In this document: positions 24,774 through 33,164 of the stretch, piece by piece
Position numbering within the stretch: position 1 is the stretch's first letter
How the letters are laid out: each line of letters starts with the position of its first letter
NCBI GenBank assembly: GCA_965199585.1
Contig: CBDASI010000002.1
Span: 1,860,001-1,924,000 of the forward strand
Source of the DNA: JAVVHH01 sp965199585
GTDB lineage: Bacteria > Pseudomonadota > Alphaproteobacteria > Acetobacterales > Acetobacteraceae
Direction of reading: 5' to 3'
Length of the DNA stretch: 64,000 bases
The notes under the pieces: generated by a model
Database searches by the model: none
The model's input: the letters and a program-made list of their open reading frames with translations, nothing else
Told to the model about the DNA's origin: nothing
Position numbers and translations under genes: made by a program

Positions 24774-27335
24774 GTGCCCCGCCGTCGCGGGCCGCCGAGA
24801 TACGGGCTGATCGCAGCGACACTGCTGCTCTTCGGACTTGCTCGGCCAGCCTCTCCGGCCAGTGTGCCCACCGCATCGAATGCCAAATCACGGTCCGGTC
24901 CGATTCCAAGCCCGCCGCCCGTTCCGCCGCCCATGACGCCCGTGTCACCGCAACTTCCGTCCGCCCTCTCGCCTGCCAGTCCGCCCCCCGCAGCGCCATC
25001 CGGTCCGGCCGCGGGAACGCCGATGTCTGCGGGAACACAGGCCCTCCTTCTCGACGTCATTATCAATGGCCGCCACATCGGCAAAATCGGCGAGTTCCAA
25101 TCCAGGAACGGCGCCCTGTTCGCGACCCGGCGCGAGTTGACTGAGTTGGGCCTGCAGACCGGACCCGGCGCTGCTGAAGAGGTCGTCGCTGTCGCCTCGC
25201 TGCCCGGCGTTTCGGCGTCGTTGGATCAACCCAATCAAGCCGTCGCTTTCACGGCCGCGACGCCGTCGCTACGCCCCGCATTGCTCGGGCCTGAAGCGCC
25301 GGAGCGGCATGAGGCGTCGATCGAGAGCGGGGTCGGCGCGGTGCTGAACTACAACGTCATCGGCGAATATGCCGCCGGACGCAGCCGGGTAGAGGCGCTG
25401 CTGGACGGCCGGGTCTTTTCGCCCTGGGGGGTGCTCAGCTCACAGGCGATCGCGCGCACGGGGGCCAGTACGTCGACGGCGATTCGGCTCGACAGCGGCT
25501 ACACCTATTCAGATCCGGAGACGCTGCGGCGCATCCGGGTGGGCGACGTGATCTCGTCGGGCCTGGCATGGACGCGGCCGATCCGCCTCGGCGGCGCTCA
25601 GTTTGCCCGCGACTTCGGGCTGCGCCCGGATCTGATCACCTTTCCGGTGCCAAGCATCGCGGGACAAGTCGCGGTGCCGTCCACCGTCGACGTGCTCATT
25701 AACGGGACGCAAATGCTCTCGACCCAAGCGGATCCGGGGCCGTTCGAGATGCGGCAGTTGCCGATCGTCAACGGCGCCAATGATGTGTCCCTCGTCGTCA
25801 ACAACGCGCTTGGCCAACAGGTGACGACGACGGCGCCGATCTACACCAGCACGGCGATGCTGGCGCCCGGCCTGGATGCCTACTCGGCCGAGGTGGGCGC
25901 GGTCCGGCTCGGCTACGGGATCAGCAGCAACGACTACCGTGCCCCGGCCGGCTCGGCGTCGTATCGGCGAGGGGTGACCAACTGGCTCACGCTGAGCGGC
26001 CATGCCGAAGCCAGCCCATCCTTCGGCATGGGCGGCGGCGGCGCGACGGTGACGCTGGGCTCGCTCGCCGTCGCCTCCGTCGCCGTGGCCGGCAGCAGCG
26101 CGCGCGGTAAGAGCGGCATGCTGGTCTACGGCGCCGTCGAGCGGACCACGCGCAAGCTGAGCCTGTCCGTCTCGGCACAATACACCGATGGCAAGTTCCG
26201 CGACCTCGCCTCCCTCTATGACGACCCGGTGCCGGACCGGGCGCTCCGTGCATCGGCCGGCTATTCGTTCGGCGCTTACGGCACGGTCGGCGTCGCCTAC
26301 ACGCGTCAGCGGCGGAGTTCAGTCACGCGAGCGCCGCTGACCAGCGGTTATCTCACCACCAGCTTCGGCCGGGTCACGGGCGATCCGTTGAGCGGCCCGG
26401 CGTTTTACCTGCCGATCCGGACGTCGCTGGTGACGGCGAGCTACTCGGTGGCGCTCGGCTACGGCGGAGCGAGCCTGTACGCGACGGCGTTCCACGATTT
26501 CGACAATCGGTCGGGTAACGGCGCCCTGTTCGGCATCACAATGCCGCTCGGCGACCGCAACTCTGTCGGCGCGGGGCTCGGGGTTGGATCCAATGCCGCC
26601 GTTGGCACATTGCAGGCGAGCCGATCGGTCGTCACGGTGGGCGATGCCGGCGGTCAGCTCTACGCATCGGAGGGGGGCGATCGCCGGGTGCTCGCGACCG
26701 GTCAATACAAGTCGCCCTGGTCGTTGCTCGAGGTCAGCGGTTACCATTCCAGCGGAGGAACGGCCTGGCGCGGCGGCGCGAGCGGCTCGTTGGTCTTCGC
26801 CGACAATGATTTCTTTGCGAGCAATGTCATTACGGATAGTTTTGCCATCGTGGATACCGACGGCACTCCCGGCCTGAACGTGCTCTATGAGAACCGCCCG
26901 ATCGAGAAGACCGGTACGTCCGGCCGCGTCCTCGTGCCCGACCTGAGGTCGTTCGAGCTGAACCACGTGTCGGTGGACCCGAGCGGATTGCCGCTGGACG
27001 TCGAAGCCGAGACGGGAACGCGCGAGGTCCGGCCCGGCGATCGTTCGGGCGTGGTGGTGCATTTCGACATGCGCCGCCGGCAGTCCGCGCTGTTGCAGGT
27101 GGTCGACGAGGCCGGCCAGCCGCTGCCGATCGGGTCGACGCTGCGGCTCGAGACTGGAGGAGGGCCGGTGCCGGTGGGATATGGCGGGCAAGCGTTCATG
27201 CGCGACCTGCCCCCGCATGCCCGCATGCAGGCCGATATTCCGGGGCGAGGGACCTGCCGGTTCGAGTTCGATTACCGCGCGACGGCTGGAGACATCCCGA
27301 CCATCGGTCCGCTGCGTTGCCGGAAGGCGGCGTGA
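24774..27335 (+). CDS. Outer-membrane usher (FimD/PapC family)
   Basis: The 853-residue usher starts at GTG 24774, with a signal peptide (GLIAATLLLFGLARPAS) and an unusual proline-rich segment near residues 41-85. The usher N-domain follows (LLLDVIINGRHIGKIGEF), then the 24-strand barrel, with plug region (VPSIAGQVAVPSTVDVLINGTQ, FEMRQLPIVNGANDVSLVV) and C-terminal domains (GLPLDVEAETGTREVRPGDRSG; GGQAFMRDL). It exports and assembles chaperone-bound pilins. It lies 16 bases after the chaperone and overlaps the next pilin by one base. Confidence 0.92.
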   Translation: MPRRRGPPRYGLIAATLLLFGLARPASPASVPTASNAKSRSGPIPSPPPVPPPMTPVSPQLPSALSPASPPPAAPSGPAAGTPMSAGTQALLLDVIINGRHIGKIGEFQSRNGALFATRRELTELGLQTGPGAAEEVVAVASLPGVSASLDQPNQAVAFTAATPSLRPALLGPEAPERHEASIESGVGAVLNYNVIGEYAAGRSRVEALLDGRVFSPWGVLSSQAIARTGASTSTAIRLDSGYTYSDPETLRRIRVGDVISSGLAWTRPIRLGGAQFARDFGLRPDLITFPVPSIAGQVAVPSTVDVLINGTQMLSTQADPGPFEMRQLPIVNGANDVSLVVNNALGQQVTTTAPIYTSTAMLAPGLDAYSAEVGAVRLGYGISSNDYRAPAGSASYRRGVTNWLTLSGHAEASPSFGMGGGGATVTLGSLAVASVAVAGSSARGKSGMLVYGAVERTTRKLSLSVSAQYTDGKFRDLASLYDDPVPDRALRASAGYSFGAYGTVGVAYTRQRRSSVTRAPLTSGYLTTSFGRVTGDPLSGPAFYLPIRTSLVTASYSVALGYGGASLYATAFHDFDNRSGNGALFGITMPLGDRNSVGAGLGVGSNAAVGTLQASRSVVTVGDAGGQLYASEGGDRRVLATGQYKSPWSLLEVSGYHSSGGTAWRGGASGSLVFADNDFFASNVITDSFAIVDTDGTPGLNVLYENRPIEKTGTSGRVLVPDLRSFELNHVSVDPSGLPLDVEAETGTREVRPGDRSGVVVHFDMRRRQSALLQVVDEAGQPLPIGSTLRLETGGGPVPVGYGGQAFMRDLPPHARMQADIPGRGTCRFEFDYRATAGDIPTIGPLRCRKAA

Positions 27336-27805
27336 TGCGCCGGTGGGGTGGCGTGGTGGCGCTGTTGCTCCTGGTGCTGACCGGCCGGGCGGCGTGGGGC
27401 CAGACTTGCCTCGTGACGTCGACCGGAGTGGCGTTCGGAACCTACGACCCGGTTGCGTCAACGGCGTCATCGATCACCGGGACGGTCACGGTCACCTGTC
27501 AGCCGCTCATCGCGGTCAACCTTAGCTATCAAATTCAGGTTGGCACGGGCGGCGGCGGCTCGTTCAGCGGGCGGGCATTGGCCGCTGGGGCGGGACGGCT
27601 CGCCTATCAACTCTATACCAGCGCGGCGCGGAGTGTGGTGTGGGGCGATGGGTCGGGCGGAACTGGCTTCGTCAGCGACACGATAACGCTCTCTCTTCTT
27701 GTGCCCGTTTCCAAGAGCTACCCGATCTACGGAGCGATCGCGGCGCGTCAGATTGTGCCGCCGGGAAGCTATATGGATACGCCGACGGTGACGGTCGTCT
27801 ACTGA
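27335..27805 (+). CDS. Second SCPU-domain pilus subunit (probable minor/tip subunit)
   Basis: The 156-residue precursor has a signal peptide (GVVALLLLVLTGRAAWGQ) and an SCPU domain (GVAFGTYDPVASTAS, GTVTVTCQPL, GRLAYQLYTS, C-terminal DTPTVTVVY). Two cysteines (TCLV, TCQP) match the first pilin. GC content and codon use match the host, unlike the first pilin. The ATG overlaps the usher TGA (TGATG), which favours coupled translation. Placing it as the adhesive or minor subunit is inference from operon position. Confidence 0.87.
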   Translation: MRRWGGVVALLLLVLTGRAAWGQTCLVTSTGVAFGTYDPVASTASSITGTVTVTCQPLIAVNLSYQIQVGTGGGGSFSGRALAAGAGRLAYQLYTSAARSVVWGDGSGGTGFVSDTITLSLLVPVSKSYPIYGAIAARQIVPPGSYMDTPTVTVVY

Positions 27806-27899
27806 CCTGCTTCACGCGAAAACCATTGCCCAGCCCAGGCTGTTCGGGGATCATACCCGGCAATACGCCCGCTCAACAGGGTGTCGAGGGAGGGATGCG

Positions 27900-28187
27900 A
27901 TGGTCAAGGTTCTACTCGTCTCATTGGGCTTGCTTTGGGTGGGTGTCGCTTCGGCCCAACCGCTGCCGGCGGCACCGGCGGCCGGGTCGGCCGGGGGCGG
28001 GACGGTCGGCACCAGCGTGGCCTCGCCGACGCACCCTTCGGGTAAGACGCCGCCCGGCACGCCGAGTGCGGCCACGCCGGCGGGCCGGATCGCGCGGGAT
28101 AGCGTCGGTCAGAAGGTGATCGGGCACACGGCGACGACCGGCACGATCCCGGGCAACACCGGCGGTGTGTCGACGGGCGCCAAGTAG
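27900..28187 (+). CDS. Small secreted Gly/Ala/Thr/Pro-rich protein
   Basis: The 95-residue precursor has a clear signal peptide (MVKVLLVSLGLLWVGVASAQ) and a low-complexity mature part (TPPGTPSAATPAGR, GHTATTGTIPGNTGG). GAGGG precedes the ATG. No family is recognised. It follows the pilus operon by 94 bases and may be an associated periplasmic or surface peptide. Confidence 0.6.
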   Translation: MVKVLLVSLGLLWVGVASAQPLPAAPAAGSAGGGTVGTSVASPTHPSGKTPPGTPSAATPAGRIARDSVGQKVIGHTATTGTIPGNTGGVSTGAK

Positions 28188-28242
28188 TCGGCGATCCAAG
28201 CGGGCCGGGCCGCGTTGAAGGATCGAACTTCGGCGAGCTTCG

Positions 28243-30030
28243 ATGAACGATCCTGACGTCCCGGCCCCACGCTGGGGCCTGTCCAAACGGCGCGACGGCG
28301 TCCGGATTTGGGCGCCGAGCGCGACCGATGCCACGCTCGCGCAGTCCGACGCTCTCGACCGAAATATGACGCGCGAGGGCGGCGGCTGGCTTGCCACAAC
28401 GGCTGAACCGTTGGCGCCCGGGGCGCGATACGGCGTGCGCATCGATGGCGCGGTGGTGCCGGACCCGGCATCCCGGTCGCAGCCGGAGGGACCAGGCGGC
28501 CTGAGCCAAGCGACCGATCCTACAGCCTACGCGTGGTCGGACGCTGCATGGGCGGGGCGGCCTTGGCACGAGACCGTGCTCTATGAGTTGCACATCGGCA
28601 CCTTCACATCGGCCGGCACCTTCGCCGCCGCGATCGAGCATCTGGAGCATCTGGCGCGGCTGGGTATCACGATGATCGAGCTGATGCCGGTCGGCGAGTT
28701 TTCCGGCTCGCGCAACTGGGGTTATGACGGCGTGCTGCCGTTCGCGCCGGATCACAGCTACGGGCGGCCGGACGAGTTGAAGCGGTTCGTCGATGCGGCG
28801 CACGCGGCCGGCATCGCCGTCGTTCTCGACGTGGTCTACAATCATTTCGGTCCGGACCAGAACACGATCGAGGACTACGCGCCGGAATTCTTTACAGAGC
28901 GGCACAAGACGCCCTGGGGCGGCGCGATCGATTTTGCGCAGCCGGCGGTGCGGGCCTATTTCATCCAGAACGCGGTCTATTGGATCGAGGAGTTCCATCT
29001 CGACGGCCTGCGGCTCGACGCGGTGCAGGCGGTGTTCGACGATGGCAGCCCGCACATCCTGGACGAGATCGCCGAGCGGGTACGGGCGACGCGGTCGGGC
29101 CGATCGCTGCACCTGACACTCGAGAACGACAACAACGACGCGCGCTGGCTCGAGCGGAGCGGCGACGGGCAGACCAAGCACTACGACGCCCAGTGGAACG
29201 ACGACTTCCATCACGTGATGCGGGTGCTGCTGGCGGGGCGCGTGGACGGGTATTATCGCGACTATGCCATCGATCCGGTCGCGCGTCTGGGCAAGTCGTT
29301 GGCCGAGGGATTTTCGTATCAGGGCGACCAGGAGTCGATCCATCGGCCCGGGCTGATGCGCGGCACGCCGTCGGCGCACCTGCCGCCGGTGGCGTTCGTG
29401 AACTTCCTGCAGAACCATGACCAAGTCGGCAATACGCCGTTCGGCAAGCGGTTGGCGGCGTTGGCGTCCCCGGCCGCGCTGCGGCTAGGGGCGGCGGTGC
29501 TGCTGCTGGGGCCGGCGGTGCCGATGCTGTTCATGGGCGAGGAATGGGCGTCGGCCGAGCCGTTCGACTTCTTCTGCGACTATGCGGAGCCGTTGGCGTC
29601 AGCGGTGCGCAAGGGGCGGCGCGACGAGTTCGCCCATCTGCCGGAGTTCTCCAGCGAGGAGGCGCAGGCCAAGCTGGCCGATCCGAACGCGGCGAGCACG
29701 CGGGACGCCTGCGTGCTGGATTGGAGCGCGCCGGGCCGGGCGCCGCATGCCGACTGGCTGGAGTGGCACCGGTCGCTGCTCGAGGTACGTCGGACGAGAC
29801 TGATGCCGTTGCTGCCGCATATCGGCGGCCATGCGGGGCAATATGAGACGGTCGGCGACACCGCGGTCGCGGTGCGGTGGACGCTGGACGATGGCCGGGT
29901 GCTGCATCTGGCCGCCAATTTCGCCGACACGCCGGTGGCGTGGATGGCGCCCGGCGAGGCGTTGTTCACGCTCGGCGCGGCAGCGGACGGATTGGCGCCG
30001 TGGGGCCTGCGGCTGACGCTCGTCAACTAA
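28243..30030 (+). CDS. treZ: Malto-oligosyltrehalose trehalohydrolase
   Basis: The 595-residue GH13 enzyme releases trehalose from maltooligosyl-trehalose. An N-terminal CBM48-like domain (VRIWAPSATDATLAQS, GARYGVRIDG) precedes the TIM barrel: VLYELHIGTFTSAGTF, RNWGYDGVLPFAPDHSYG, nucleophile aspartate in DGLRLDAVQAV, acid glutamate in LHLTLENDNND, and FLQNHDQVGNTPFGKRL. These are TreZ signatures. Its partner TreY (maltooligosyl-trehalose synthase) is not in the window, which is unusual. Confidence 0.9.
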   Translation: MNDPDVPAPRWGLSKRRDGVRIWAPSATDATLAQSDALDRNMTREGGGWLATTAEPLAPGARYGVRIDGAVVPDPASRSQPEGPGGLSQATDPTAYAWSDAAWAGRPWHETVLYELHIGTFTSAGTFAAAIEHLEHLARLGITMIELMPVGEFSGSRNWGYDGVLPFAPDHSYGRPDELKRFVDAAHAAGIAVVLDVVYNHFGPDQNTIEDYAPEFFTERHKTPWGGAIDFAQPAVRAYFIQNAVYWIEEFHLDGLRLDAVQAVFDDGSPHILDEIAERVRATRSGRSLHLTLENDNNDARWLERSGDGQTKHYDAQWNDDFHHVMRVLLAGRVDGYYRDYAIDPVARLGKSLAEGFSYQGDQESIHRPGLMRGTPSAHLPPVAFVNFLQNHDQVGNTPFGKRLAALASPAALRLGAAVLLLGPAVPMLFMGEEWASAEPFDFFCDYAEPLASAVRKGRRDEFAHLPEFSSEEAQAKLADPNAASTRDACVLDWSAPGRAPHADWLEWHRSLLEVRRTRLMPLLPHIGGHAGQYETVGDTAVAVRWTLDDGRVLHLAANFADTPVAWMAPGEALFTLGAAADGLAPWGLRLTLVN

Positions 30031-30073
30031 GTCGTGGACGAGGCGTTGAGCCCCGGCAGAGTAGGATTCAACG

Positions 30074-31624
30074 ATGGATGCCGCGTGGTGGCAACGAGGC
30101 GCCGTCTACCAAGTGTATCCGCGGTCGCTCCAGGATAGCGACGGGGACGGCACCGGCGACCTGATCGGGATCACGCGACGGCTGGACGATCTGCGTACGC
30201 TGGGCGTCGATGCTGTCTGGCTGTCGCCGATCTACCCGTCGCCGATGACCGATTTCGGCTACGACGTGTCGGATTACCGCGGGGTCGACCCGCTGTTCGG
30301 GACGATGGCGGATTTCGACGCGTTGCTCGCGCGGGCGCATGGGCTCGGGCTGAAGCTGATTCTCGACTTCGTGCCCAATCACACGTCGGACCAGCACCCC
30401 TGGTTCCAGGCCAGCCGCGCGCGGTCGGGCGACAAGGCCGACTGGTATCTCTGGCGCGACGAGCCCACCAATTGGATGGCCAATTTCGGCGGGTCCGGCT
30501 GGACCTGGGACGAGCGCCGAGGGCAATATTACTACCATTCGTTCCTGCCGACGCAGCCCGACCTGAACTGGCGCAACCCGGCGGTCAAACGCGCGATGTA
30601 TGACGCGCTGCGGTTCTGGTTGGACAAGGGTGTCGACGGGTTCCGCGTCGACGTGATCTGGATGATGATCAAGGACGCCGAGTATCGGGACAATCCGCCC
30701 AACCCGGCCTGGCGACCCGGCGACCGGCCGTTCGACCAGTTCCTGCCGCTTTATTCGGCCGACCGGCCAGAGGTGCATGAGGTGGTGGCGGAGATGCGCG
30801 CCGTGTTGGACGCGTATCCCGACCGGGTCTTGATCGGGGAGATCTACCTGCCGGTCGACAAGCTGGTTACCTATTACGGGAGGGATGGGCGCGGGGCACA
30901 GTTGCCGTTCAACTTCCACCTGCTGCTGTTGCAGGAATGGACGGCGGACGCTCTCGCGGCGTTGATCAACGACTATGAGAGCGCGTTGCCGCCGGGTGCC
31001 TGGCCGAATTGGGTGCTGGGCAACCACGACCGTAGCCGGGTCGCCACGCGGGTCGGACCGGCGCAGGCGCGGGTTGCTGCCATGCTGCTGCTGACCCTAC
31101 GCGGCACGCCGACGATCTACATGGGCGACGAACTCGGCATGCCCGACACGGCGATCCCACCCGCCGAGATCCGCGACCCGGCCGAGCTGCGCGAGCCCGG
31201 CCAGGGTTTGGGGCGCGACCCTGAGCGCACGCCCTATCCGTGGGACGACAGCGCCAATCACGGCTTCACGACGGGGCGGCCGTGGTTGCCGATGGGCGAC
31301 GCGGTGCCGCACAGCGCGCAGTCGGAGGCCCCCGGCTCCATGCTGTCACTGTACCGCCGCCTGCTGGAGACGCGCCGCACCAACTTGGCGCTTGCGATCG
31401 GTCAGCTCATGGCCGCGTCCGCGGACGGCGCCGTGCTGCGTTACAGCCGGGTGCTGGACGGGGTGCGGTTCGAGATTGTGCTCAACACCGGTGGTGCGCC
31501 GGCCGAGACGGGGACGGATGGCGGCACCGTCATCGTGGACACGCATGACGATCACGCGTGGCCGGTTGCGGCCGGGCCACTGCAGCTTAAGCCGGATCAG
31601 GGCCTCCTGATCCGAACGACATGA
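30074..31624 (+). CDS. GH13 alpha-glucosidase / oligo-1,6-glucosidase
   Basis: This 516-residue alpha-amylase-family enzyme has WWQRGAVYQVYPRSLQDSDGDGTGDL, DFGYDVSDYRGVDPLFGT, LDFVPNHTSDQHPWF, the nucleophile in DGFRVDV, acid glutamate in LIGEIYLP, and NHDRSRVATR. It lacks a signal peptide, so it acts in the cytoplasm on short alpha-glucosides (alpha-1,4, alpha-1,6 or trehalose). It lies 43 bases after treZ and 13 before zwf, forming a trehalose/glucose-use unit. Confidence 0.9.
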   Translation: MDAAWWQRGAVYQVYPRSLQDSDGDGTGDLIGITRRLDDLRTLGVDAVWLSPIYPSPMTDFGYDVSDYRGVDPLFGTMADFDALLARAHGLGLKLILDFVPNHTSDQHPWFQASRARSGDKADWYLWRDEPTNWMANFGGSGWTWDERRGQYYYHSFLPTQPDLNWRNPAVKRAMYDALRFWLDKGVDGFRVDVIWMMIKDAEYRDNPPNPAWRPGDRPFDQFLPLYSADRPEVHEVVAEMRAVLDAYPDRVLIGEIYLPVDKLVTYYGRDGRGAQLPFNFHLLLLQEWTADALAALINDYESALPPGAWPNWVLGNHDRSRVATRVGPAQARVAAMLLLTLRGTPTIYMGDELGMPDTAIPPAEIRDPAELREPGQGLGRDPERTPYPWDDSANHGFTTGRPWLPMGDAVPHSAQSEAPGSMLSLYRRLLETRRTNLALAIGQLMAASADGAVLRYSRVLDGVRFEIVLNTGGAPAETGTDGGTVIVDTHDDHAWPVAAGPLQLKPDQGLLIRTT

Positions 31625-31637
31625 AGGAAGTCACATC

Positions 31638-33164
31638 ATGACATCGGTCATTCCGGCAGGTCGACCCGCGGCAAACGTCTCGGCGGCGGTGGTCAAGCAG
31701 GCACCGGCCTGCACGTTGGTCATCTTCGGGGCTGGCGGCGACCTCACCAAGCGGCTGCTGATGCCGTCGCTCTACGATCTGGCTACCGCTAAGCGCCTGG
31801 ATGACGGCTTCAAGGTGCACGGCGTCGATCTCGCGCAGCAGGACACCGCGGCCTGGACGAAATCGCTGACCGACACGATGCAGTCGTTCACGACCGACAA
31901 GACGGCCGAGTTCTACGTGCCCAAACTCGACGATGAGTCCTGGAAGTGGGTGACGGACCGGCTGAGCTACCAGGTCGGCGATTTCAGCAAGGATGAGACC
32001 TTCGCCGGCATCAAGCAGGCCATCGGAGATGGCAGCGCGATCTTCTACTGCGCGGTGGCGGCGCGGTTCTTCGGCACCGTGGTCGACGGACTTGGCAAGG
32101 CCGGGTTGCTGCAGCAAGCGGATGGGATGTTCCGCCGGGTAGTGATCGAGAAGCCGTTCGGCTCGGACCTGCCCTCGGCACAGGCGCTGAACGCGCGAAT
32201 CCTGCAGCATGCCGAGGAGGGCCAGTTCTATCGGATCGACCATTTCCTCGGAAAGGACACGGTGCAGAGCATCATGGCCGTGCGGTTCGGCAACGGAATA
32301 TTCGAGCCGACCTGGCGGCGCGAGTATATCGACCATGTCGAGATCACCGCCGCCGAGACGGTGGGGGTCGAGGGGCGGGGCAAGTTCTACGAGCCGACCG
32401 GCGCGCTGCGCGACATGGTGCCGAACCATATGTTCACGCTGCTGTCGATGGTCGCGATGGAGCCGCCGGTCACCTATGACGCCGAGGCGGTCCGCTCCGA
32501 GAAGGCCAAGCTGATGCAGGCGATCCGGCCGTTGACGCCGGGTGACGCGGTGCGTGGCCAATACACGGCCGGGACCGAGTTCGGGAAGCCGGTGCCGGGC
32601 TATCGGGAGGAGCCGAACGTCGCGCCCGACAGCCGCACCGAGACCTACGTGGCGCTGCGGCTACATATCGACACGTGGCGCTGGGCCGACGTGCCGTTCT
32701 ACATCCGCACCGGCAAGCGGTTGTCGGGGCGCAAGACCGAAATCTCGGTGCACTTCAAGCCGGCGCCGTATCGCGTGTTTGGCGATGCGCCGACGACGCC
32801 CAACGTGCTGCGGCTGCTGATCGACCCGGAGGAGGGCATCGACGTGCAGTTCGCGGCCAAGCAGCCCGGGCCGGAGATGTCGTTGGGCCGGGTCGTGTCG
32901 TCGATGCGCTACAAGGACTTCTTCGACGAGAAGCCGAACGTCGGCTACGAGACGCTGCTGTACGATTGCATGCTCGGCGATGCAACGCTGTTCCAGCGGG
33001 CCGATGCGATCGAGGCGAGTTGGGCGGCGCTGCAGCCGGTGCTGGACTCCTGGGGCAAGGGCGAAGGCGAGGTGGAGAACTACGGCGCCGGGTCGAGCGG
33101 GCCGGCAGGGGCGGATGCGTTGCTGGCGGCGGACGGGCGCACATGGACCAAGTTGGTCGATTGA
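31638..33164 (+). CDS. zwf: Glucose-6-phosphate 1-dehydrogenase
   Basis: The 508-residue enzyme oxidises glucose-6-phosphate to 6-phosphogluconolactone, the entry to the pentose phosphate and Entner-Doudoroff pathways. The cofactor loop is FGAGGDLTKR, the active site RIDHFLGKDTVQSIMAVRFGN, then EKPFGSD, TGALRDMVPNHMFTLLSMVAMEPP and the FYIRTGKRL strand. AAGGAAG lies before the ATG. It overlaps the start of the downstream flavoprotein gene by 22 bases. It follows genes that generate free glucose from trehalose/maltooligosaccharides. Confidence 0.96.
   Translation: MTSVIPAGRPAANVSAAVVKQAPACTLVIFGAGGDLTKRLLMPSLYDLATAKRLDDGFKVHGVDLAQQDTAAWTKSLTDTMQSFTTDKTAEFYVPKLDDESWKWVTDRLSYQVGDFSKDETFAGIKQAIGDGSAIFYCAVAARFFGTVVDGLGKAGLLQQADGMFRRVVIEKPFGSDLPSAQALNARILQHAEEGQFYRIDHFLGKDTVQSIMAVRFGNGIFEPTWRREYIDHVEITAAETVGVEGRGKFYEPTGALRDMVPNHMFTLLSMVAMEPPVTYDAEAVRSEKAKLMQAIRPLTPGDAVRGQYTAGTEFGKPVPGYREEPNVAPDSRTETYVALRLHIDTWRWADVPFYIRTGKRLSGRKTEISVHFKPAPYRVFGDAPTTPNVLRLLIDPEEGIDVQFAAKQPGPEMSLGRVVSSMRYKDFFDEKPNVGYETLLYDCMLGDATLFQRADAIEASWAALQPVLDSWGKGEGEVENYGAGSSGPAGADALLAADGRTWTKLVD

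Noticed and set aside
28190..28242. CGATCC/GGATCG flanks as a terminator after the secreted peptide gene
   Set aside because: The 6-bp match with a long spacer and no T-run is too weak.
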